Positions 58,659 to 64,000 of a DNA stretch of 64,000 bases are shown piece after piece. Origin of the DNA: Kitasatospora sp. GAS204B (GTDB taxonomy: Bacteria > Actinomycetota > Actinomycetes > Streptomycetales > Streptomycetaceae). Position numbers and translations under genes: made by a program. The stretch lies in contig NZ_JARZAG010000011.1 of NCBI RefSeq assembly GCF_029892155.1, forward strand, positions 124,001 through 188,000, read 5' to 3'. Every line of letters begins with the position of its first letter. The first letter of the stretch is position 1. The notes under the pieces were generated by a model. It was given only the letters and a program-made list of their open reading frames with translations, had not been told where the DNA came from and did not search any database.

Positions 58659-59466
58659 CAGTCTGAACGGTGGGTCCCCCGGGGGGCCGGGCCCCTCGCA
58701 GCGGGCGGAGTCCCCGGTGCAGTCCGTCGACCGGGCCGTGACCATCCTGGAGATCCTCGCCCGCCGCGGTGAGACGGGTGTCACCGAACTCGCGGTGGAG
58801 CTCGGCGTGCACAAGTCGACGGCCTTCCGCCTCGCCGCCGCCCTGGAGATGCGCGGCCTGGTCGAGCAGCCGGGGGAGCGCGGCAAGTACCGCCTGGGTC
58901 TGGGCCTGGTCCGGCTGGCCGGCGCCGCCACCGTCCGGATGGACCTCTCCCAGCAGAGCCGTCCGGTCTGCGAGCGGCTGGCCGTCCAGGTCGCGGAGAC
59001 GATCAACGTGGCGATCCTCGACGGCAACGAGGCCGTCAACATCGACCAGGTGTTCGGCCCATCGGCGCTGACCACGCACAACTGGGTCGGTCAGCGCACG
59101 CCGCTGCACGCGACGTCCAGTGGGAAGGTGCTCCTGGCGTACCTGCCCGAGGACACGCTGAAGGCAAGGCTCGCCGCCCCCCTGGAGCGCTACACCCCGC
59201 GCACCGTGACCGAACCCGGCACCCTGCTCGCGCAGCTGGAGCAGGCCGTCGCGGACGGCTTCGCCTACTGCGTCGAGGAGTTGGAGCCGGGACTCAACGC
59301 CGTCGCGGCGCCCGTGCGCGCGCACAACGGTCAGGTGGTGGCGGCCATCAGCGCCTCCGGGCCGTCCTTCCGGCTGACCGAGCAGCGCATTCCCGAGGTG
59401 GCTGCCGCGGTCCGGTCCGCGGCGGAGGAGGTCTCGGCCCGGCTGGGCTACCTGCGCCTGGAGTAG
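58651..59466 (+). CDS. IclR-family transcriptional regulator
   Basis: The 271-residue protein has an IclR winged helix-turn-helix (about 23-85, VQSVDRAVTILEILARRGETGVTELAVELGVHKSTAFRLAAALEMRGLVEQ) and the IclR effector domain (VNIDQVFGPSALTTHNWVGQRTPLHATSSGKVLLAYLPED, FAYCVEELEPGLNAVAAPV). It likely senses an intermediate of choline/betaine degradation and controls the nearby genes; the same motif covers its own start and lies upstream of the neighbouring divergent operons. It is convergent with the permease gene. Confidence 0.92.
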   Translation: MSNSLNGGSPGGPGPSQRAESPVQSVDRAVTILEILARRGETGVTELAVELGVHKSTAFRLAAALEMRGLVEQPGERGKYRLGLGLVRLAGAATVRMDLSQQSRPVCERLAVQVAETINVAILDGNEAVNIDQVFGPSALTTHNWVGQRTPLHATSSGKVLLAYLPEDTLKARLAAPLERYTPRTVTEPGTLLAQLEQAVADGFAYCVEELEPGLNAVAAPVRAHNGQVVAAISASGPSFRLTEQRIPEVAAAVRSAAEEVSARLGYLRLE

Positions 59467-59480
59467 TCGGCCGCCTGGTG

Positions 59481-59528
59481 GCCGGCGGAACGGGGCACCG
59501 GGCGGCCCGCGCGTCCCGTTCCGCCGGC
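59481..59528. terminator. Bidirectional terminator between the IclR and permease genes
   Basis: GCCGGCGGAACGGG (59481-59494) and CCCGTTCCGCCGGC (59515-59528) are perfect 14-bp arms around a 20-base loop, just after the IclR stop and just before the permease stop on the other strand. Confidence 0.8.
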
Positions 59529-59546
59529 ACGACTTCTGACGAATGG

Positions 59547-61118
59547 TCAGGCCTCAGTCACCAGGCTCTCGTTCGTCACCGTCTCGGCGGCGGTGTGCTG
59601 CGGTGTGCCGCCGCGGTTGCCGTAGCGCAGGTACAGCAGGCCGCCGACGGCCGAGATCACCGCGGTGAAGACGATGGCGCCCCAGGTGTAGTACCAGCGG
59701 TCGTCGCCGTAGACGGCGGCTCGCGGCCACGCCAGATTGACGACCATGGCCAGGCCGTAGCCGACGGCCACGGTGTTCACGACCAGACCCCAGCGGCCCA
59801 GCGAGAAGTACGGGCCGTGGTCCGCGCGCGGCCACTGGCCCCGCAGGCGGCGCAGCAGCATCGGGGCGGTGACCAGCAGGTAGGGGAGGTAGAAGAGGAT
59901 GATGGCGACCGAGGTGAGGATGTAGAAGACCCGCTGGTTGCCGATGTTGACGAGCAGCAGGGCGATGGTCAGCACGCCGGTGATGACGGCCGGCGCGACC
60001 GGGGTGCTGGACCTGGGGGAGACCTTGGCCAGCGCGGCGCCGAAGGGGAGGCGTCCGTCGCGGGCCATGGAGAAGAGCAGCCGGATGGCGGCGGTCTGCA
60101 CGGCGAGGCAGCAGACCGTGATGGCGATCGCCGAGCAGATCAGGAAGGCGTCGCCCAGGCCGGTGCCGAGGGTGGACTTGACCAGGTAGGGCATGCCGAG
60201 CGTGCCGAGCTCCGAGGCGTTGATGTTGCCGACCGCCATCATCCCGACGAGCATGAGCAGCCCGCCGGCCAGGAAGGCGGCGGTGATGGCCCGCAGGATC
60301 GCCCGGGGGGCGTGGCGGCGCGGCTCGGTGGTCTCCTCGGCCAGCATGCCGGCCGTGTCGAAGCCGTAGAAGACGTATGCGCTCATGATCGACGCCACCA
60401 GGAAGGCGCCCAGGTAGCCCCACGAGTGACCGGCGCCGGTGCCCGCGGTGTGCAGGACGACCTGCGGGCCGCGCTTGATGTGCACGGCGAGCATGACGAT
60501 GAGCAGGGTGACGCCGATGAGCTCGACGGCGACGCCCAGGTTGTTGATCTTCGCCATCAGGCGGACGCCCACGACGTTGACGACCGTGGTGAACACGACC
60601 AGGCTCAGGGCGAGGACGATCGCGTTCTTCGCGCCGTTCGGCGTGGTCGTCAGCCCGGCGTCGGCGGCGCCGCCGACGACCTGGAAGGCCAGCGAGACCT
60701 GCGGCAGGATGACCTGGTACGCGACGGCGACGGCCGCCGCGGTGACGATCGCGCCGATGGTCATGATCCAGCCGGCCATCCACGAGGCGACGGGTCGCGC
60801 GATCTGCTTGGACCACTGGTACACGCCGCCGGCCAGCGGGAACTGGCCTGCCATCTCGGCGAAGCAGAGGGCCACGGCCCCCTGGCCGATGAAGACCAGC
60901 GGCCAGGTCCAGACGAAGGCCGGCCCGCCGGAGGCGAAGCCGAAGCCGAAGAGCTGGAACACGCCGGTCATGATCGAGATGTAGCTGAAGCCCGCGGCGA
61001 AGCTGGAGAAGGAACCGAGGGAGCGCTGGAGTTCCTGCTGGTAGCCGAAGCGCGCGAGGTCGGTGGAGTCGTCGGTGGGTGGGGGCGCGGTGGTGTTGGT
61101 GGTTCCCGGGTTGCTCAT
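59547..61118 (-). CDS. APC-family amino acid/amine permease
   Basis: The 523-residue membrane protein has 12 or more hydrophobic segments and the APC signature YQQELQRSLGSFSSFAAGFSYISIMTGVFQLFGFGF with GGPAFVWTWPLVFIGQGAVALCFAEMAGQFPLAGGVYQWSKQI. Its position downstream of the aldehyde dehydrogenase gene, 104 bp apart on the same strand, suggests uptake of choline, betaine or a related quaternary amine, though the APC family is amino-acid based, so this is inferred. ATG 61118 has GGAG upstream. Confidence 0.9.
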   Translation of the reverse strand: MSNPGTTNTTAPPPTDDSTDLARFGYQQELQRSLGSFSSFAAGFSYISIMTGVFQLFGFGFASGGPAFVWTWPLVFIGQGAVALCFAEMAGQFPLAGGVYQWSKQIARPVASWMAGWIMTIGAIVTAAAVAVAYQVILPQVSLAFQVVGGAADAGLTTTPNGAKNAIVLALSLVVFTTVVNVVGVRLMAKINNLGVAVELIGVTLLIVMLAVHIKRGPQVVLHTAGTGAGHSWGYLGAFLVASIMSAYVFYGFDTAGMLAEETTEPRRHAPRAILRAITAAFLAGGLLMLVGMMAVGNINASELGTLGMPYLVKSTLGTGLGDAFLICSAIAITVCCLAVQTAAIRLLFSMARDGRLPFGAALAKVSPRSSTPVAPAVITGVLTIALLLVNIGNQRVFYILTSVAIILFYLPYLLVTAPMLLRRLRGQWPRADHGPYFSLGRWGLVVNTVAVGYGLAMVVNLAWPRAAVYGDDRWYYTWGAIVFTAVISAVGGLLYLRYGNRGGTPQHTAAETVTNESLVTEA

Positions 61119-61222
61119 GGTCGCTCCAGTGGCAGGCAGGGGGCTGGGGGACGTGCATGCGGCGCGGACCGGGTGGAGTCGGGAGGTGCGGACGGGGGCC
61201 GGGGAAAGGAAGTGACGCCGCG

Positions 61223-62719
61223 TCAGCCGGCGAACCAGTGCTGGGCGGCGGGGGTGACGGTGCGCCAGACGTGCTTGGCCTCCTGGTACTCGCGCAGGCC
61301 GGACGGGCCGAGTTCGCGGCCGGTGCCGGACTGCTTGAAGCCGCCCCATTCGGCCTGCGGCACGTACGGGTGGTAGTCGTTGATCCAGACGGTGCCGAGC
61401 CGGAGCCGGGATGCGACGCGCTCGCCGCGTCCGGTGTCCTGCGTCCACACGGCGCCCGCCAGGCCGTACGGGGTGTCGTTGGCCAGGGCCACCACCTCGT
61501 CCTCGTCGTCGAAGAGTTCGACGGTGAGGACGGGGCCGAACACCTCCTCGCGGACCACCGCCATGCCCGGGTGGCAGCGGTCGAGGACGGTGGGCCGCAG
61601 GAAGAACCCCGCCTGGAGCTCGGGCTCGGTGGGCCGGGCGCCGCCGGCGCGCAGCACGGCGCCTGCGGCGAGGGCGCCCGCGATGTGGTCCTCGACCTTC
61701 CGGCGGTGCTCGGCGGAGACCAGCGGGCCGGTCTCGGTGCCCTTGTCGAGTCCGTCGCCGAGCCGGATGAGGTCGGCGCGGCGGGCGAGTTCGGCGGTGA
61801 AGTCGGCGTGCAGGCTGCGGTGCAGCAGCAGCCGCGAGCCGGCGGAGCAGACCTGGCCGGAGTGCAGGAAGGCGGCGGTGAGCGCGAAGTCGAGGGCCGC
61901 GTCGAGGTCGGCGTCGGCGAAGACGATGTTGGGGTTCTTGCCCCCGAGTTCCAGGGCGACCTTCTTGACCGTGTCGGCCGCCGCCCGCATCACCGAGCGG
62001 CCGGTGGCCAGGCCGCCGGTGAAGGAGACCAGGTCGACCGCGGGATGCCGGGCGAGTACGGCGCCGACGGCGCCGCCGCCCAGCACCAGGTTCGCCGTTC
62101 CGCTCGGCGCGCCGGCCAGCTCCAACTGCTCCTGGAGCAGCCGGAAGAGACGGATCGTGGTCAGCGGTGTGACCTCACTGGGCTTCGCCACCACGGTGTT
62201 GCCGGCCGCCAGGGCGGGAGCGAGCTTCCAGACGATCTGCAGCAGCGGGTAGTTCCACGGTGTGATCAGTGCGCAGACGCCCACGGGCTCATGGACCACC
62301 CGGCTGATCGCGTCGGGCCGCCCGGTGTCGATCGTCCGGCCGGCGTCCGAGGTCGCCAGCGCCGCGTAGTAGCGCAGGACGGCGGTGGCGTCGTCGACGT
62401 CCATCCGGCTCTCGGCCAGGGTCTTGCCCGTGTCGAGCGTCTCCAGCCGCGCCAGTTGCTCCCGCTGCGCCTGGAGCGCGTCGGCGGTGGCGGTGAGCAC
62501 GCCCGCGCGGCGTGCGGACGGCGCGCGGGCCCAGGAGCCCTCGTCGAAGGCGGACCGGGCGGCGCGTACCGCGCGGTCGGTGTCGGCTTCGGATGCCTCG
62601 GCGACCATGGCCAGCGTCGAGGCGTCGAAGGGATTGACGACCGCTCGCTGTCGGCCGTCCTCGGCCGGCGTCCAGGCGCCGTCGATCAGCAGACAGGCCG
62701 GGTCGAGGGATGGGGGCAC
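61223..62719 (-). CDS. betB: Aldehyde dehydrogenase, probably betaine aldehyde dehydrogenase
   Basis: The 498-residue protein has all ALDH landmarks: PWNYPLLQIVWKLAPALAAGNTVVAKPSEVTPLTT, SFTGGLATGR, the catalytic Glu in VALELGGKNPNIVF and the catalytic Cys in SGQVCSAGSRLLLH. It would oxidise betaine aldehyde to betaine with NAD(P), the step following choline dehydrogenase; by sequence alone other aldehydes are possible. The GTG start (62719) is close to the divergent dimethylglycine-oxidase-like gene, with two IclR-type sites in between. Confidence 0.88.
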   Translation of the reverse strand: MPPSLDPACLLIDGAWTPAEDGRQRAVVNPFDASTLAMVAEASEADTDRAVRAARSAFDEGSWARAPSARRAGVLTATADALQAQREQLARLETLDTGKTLAESRMDVDDATAVLRYYAALATSDAGRTIDTGRPDAISRVVHEPVGVCALITPWNYPLLQIVWKLAPALAAGNTVVAKPSEVTPLTTIRLFRLLQEQLELAGAPSGTANLVLGGGAVGAVLARHPAVDLVSFTGGLATGRSVMRAAADTVKKVALELGGKNPNIVFADADLDAALDFALTAAFLHSGQVCSAGSRLLLHRSLHADFTAELARRADLIRLGDGLDKGTETGPLVSAEHRRKVEDHIAGALAAGAVLRAGGARPTEPELQAGFFLRPTVLDRCHPGMAVVREEVFGPVLTVELFDDEDEVVALANDTPYGLAGAVWTQDTGRGERVASRLRLGTVWINDYHPYVPQAEWGGFKQSGTGRELGPSGLREYQEAKHVWRTVTPAAQHWFAG

Positions 62720-62740
62720 AGGCGCCGCCTTTCTCGCGAG

Positions 62741-62921
62741 TTGCGCGATACGAGACGTTTGTCTCCATGCGCAACTTGTCGGCGAGTATGGAAGGGCCCC
62801 ATATCCCTGTCAAGGGAGGGCGCTCGGATGGCATCCGGACCGGCCCGGCGGCGGGTCTTGACAGCTCGTGATGTGGGCCCGACTCTGTTTCTCATCGCGC
62901 AAGCAGATGCGTAATGTGCAA
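62741..62921. promoter_or_regulatory. IclR-type motif sites between the aldehyde dehydrogenase and dimethylglycine oxidase genes
   Basis: Plus strand TTGCGCGATACGAGA (62741-62755) and, in opposite orientation, TTGCGCATGGAGACA (complement of 62760-62774) face each other. Further on, TTGCGCGATGAGAAA (complement of 62888-62902) and TTGCACATTACGCAT (complement of 62907-62921) lie nearer the plus-strand gene. They form two pairs, one per promoter. Confidence 0.7.
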
Positions 62922-62974
62922 CTCGTACTGTCTGGCTCAGCCCGCCGCAGCCACCTCCCGAGGGGACGGATGCT

Positions 62975-64000
62975 TTGACAGTTCAACCGAGGGTCGTGAT
63001 CATCGGTGCCGGCATCGTCGGCTGCGCGCTGAGCGACGAACTCACCGAGCGCGGCTGGACAGACGTCACGGTGCTGGAGCAGGGACCCCTGTTCGCCACC
63101 GGAGGGTCGAGCTCGCACGCGCCGGGACTGGTCTTCCAGACCAACTCCTCCAAGACCATGACCGAGTTCGCCTCCTACACCGTCCGCAAGTACTCCGCCC
63201 TGACCCTCGACGGCCAGTGGTGCTTCCAGCAGCTCGGCGGACTCGAGGTGGCCACCACCCCCGAGCGGCTCGCCGAGCTGACCCGCAAGCACGGGCTGGC
63301 CGCCTCCTGGGGGGTGTCGGGCGCACTGCTCGACCCCGGGCAGTGCGTCGCCCTGCACCCGCTGCTGGACCGCGACCGGATCCTGGGCGGCTTCCATGTG
63401 CCCACCGACGGCCTCGCCAAGGCGGTGCGCGCCGGCGAGGCGCAGGCCCGGCGTGCGATCGGGCGCGGCGCGCGGTTCATGGCGCACCACACGGTCACCG
63501 GGATCGAGTCCGCGAACGGCAGGGTCACCGCCGTCGTCACCGACCAGGGCAGCTTCCCCGCGGACGTGGTCGTCTCCTGCGCGGGGTTCTGGGGGCCGAG
63601 GATCGGCCGGATGGCCGGGCTCGCCGTCCCGCTCGTCCCGCTGGCCCACCAGTACGCCAGGACCGGCCCGGTACCGGCGCTGGCCGGCTGCAACACCGAG
63701 GAGCTGGAGGCCTCCAAGCCGATCCTGCGCCACCAGGACCGCGACCTGTACTACCGCGAGCACGGTGACCGCATCGGCATCGGCTCCTACGCGCACCGCC
63801 CGATGCCCGTCGACCTCGACGAGGTGTCCGCCCCCGGTGGTCCGGTCATGCCCTCGATGCTGCCGTTCACCGAGAAGGACTTCGAGCAGCCCTGGGCCGA
63901 CTCGCAGGCGCTGCTGCCCGCGCTCGCCCGGACGAAGGTGGACGAGGGTTTCAACGGCATCTTCTCCTTCACCACCGACGGCTTCCCCCTGCTGGGCGAG
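62975..64000 (+). CDS. Dimethylglycine oxidase/dehydrogenase-like FAD enzyme, N-terminal part (runs off window)
   Basis: The frame is open from 62975 to the right edge (342 codons) with no stop. It encodes a DAO-family flavoprotein: VVIIGAGIVGCALSDELTERGWTDVTVLEQGPLFATGGSSSHAPGLVFQTNSSKTMTEFASY, where GGSSSHAPG is the region of covalent FAD attachment in dimethylglycine oxidases. It ends at GFNGIFSFTTDGFPLLGE. A C-terminal folate-binding GcvT-type domain is expected beyond the window. TTG 62975 is the start, as AGGGGA lies eight bases upstream and the ATG at 62971 reads into an immediate stop. With sarcosine oxidase and the Rieske pair it completes the betaine route. Confidence 0.88.
   Translation, partial: MTVQPRVVIIGAGIVGCALSDELTERGWTDVTVLEQGPLFATGGSSSHAPGLVFQTNSSKTMTEFASYTVRKYSALTLDGQWCFQQLGGLEVATTPERLAELTRKHGLAASWGVSGALLDPGQCVALHPLLDRDRILGGFHVPTDGLAKAVRAGEAQARRAIGRGARFMAHHTVTGIESANGRVTAVVTDQGSFPADVVVSCAGFWGPRIGRMAGLAVPLVPLAHQYARTGPVPALAGCNTEELEASKPILRHQDRDLYYREHGDRIGIGSYAHRPMPVDLDEVSAPGGPVMPSMLPFTEKDFEQPWADSQALLPALARTKVDEGFNGIFSFTTDGFPLLGE

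Overview
The window is very GC-rich (around 70%), uses GTG and TTG starts freely, and carries typical high-GC actinomycete families: an AlkZ-like protein, a SepF paralogue, a PAS/GAF/SpoIIE phosphatase, a family 2B encapsulin, a Pls-type synthetase and heterotetrameric sarcosine oxidase. This points to a Streptomycetaceae chromosome (Streptomyces or Kitasatospora). The species cannot be named from the sequence. I saw no rRNA, tRNA, CRISPR array or intact mobile element.

Layout. 1-7.5 kb: end of an acyl-CoA carboxylase alpha gene, acyl-CoA dehydrogenase, acyl-CoA ligase, a TetR regulator, then a large multi-sensor PP2C phosphatase. 7.6-15.2 kb: an efflux pump with its TetR gene and a clear operator, a SepF-like gene, a DinB-like gene, a frameshifted SDR gene, a DedA/TVP38 protein, and an MFS gene divergent from a ROK regulator. 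15.5-19.6 kb: one 1360-residue Pls/PosA-type synthetase whose adenylation pocket reads like a lysine pocket. It is a candidate poly-lysine-type homopolymer synthetase and ends in a strong terminator. 19.7-28.2 kb: housekeeping-like enzymes (TOBE protein, GDPD, AlkZ-like protein, hydrolases, methyltransferases, DedA).

28.3-30.2 kb: a family 2B encapsulin shell gene followed, on a strong ribosome site, by a 113-residue low-complexity protein with two GPTGLG motifs and no catalytic domain, where a terpene cyclase cargo would usually be expected. 30.5-34.3 kb: a pore-loop-like membrane protein, an unusual poly-proline/histidine tail-anchored protein coupled to a DUF4239-like membrane protein, a TetR regulator and a small Smr protein. 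34.6-38.1 kb: an LLM oxidoreductase, an esterase and a three-gene operon of small secreted proteins, two of them tandem paralogues.

38.1-45 kb is a decayed stretch. It holds a GH1 remnant with a stop at codon 2, an integrase remnant, a Nudix gene that has lost its Nudix box, a kinase with two compensating frameshifts, a truncated SDR tail and a LuxR-like tail. Among them sit an intact GH1 beta-glucosidase and an intact LysR/DUF1330 pair. 45-49.5 kb: a TetX-like monooxygenase divergent from its TetR gene with two operators, then a LysR gene divergent from an IMPase-like and an F420/NADPH reductase-like gene.

49.9-64 kb is a coherent choline/betaine-to-glycine catabolic region: choline dehydrogenase (GMC), aldehyde dehydrogenase, Rieske ferredoxin plus reductase (electron supply for a betaine demethylase not in the window), a dimethylglycine oxidase-like flavoprotein running off the right edge, sarcosine oxidase soxB-D-A-G, an APC permease and an IclR regulator. 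A 15-bp motif close to TTGCG-N5-CGCAA recurs in all three divergent promoter regions of this block and covers the IclR start codon, suggesting one IclR regulon.
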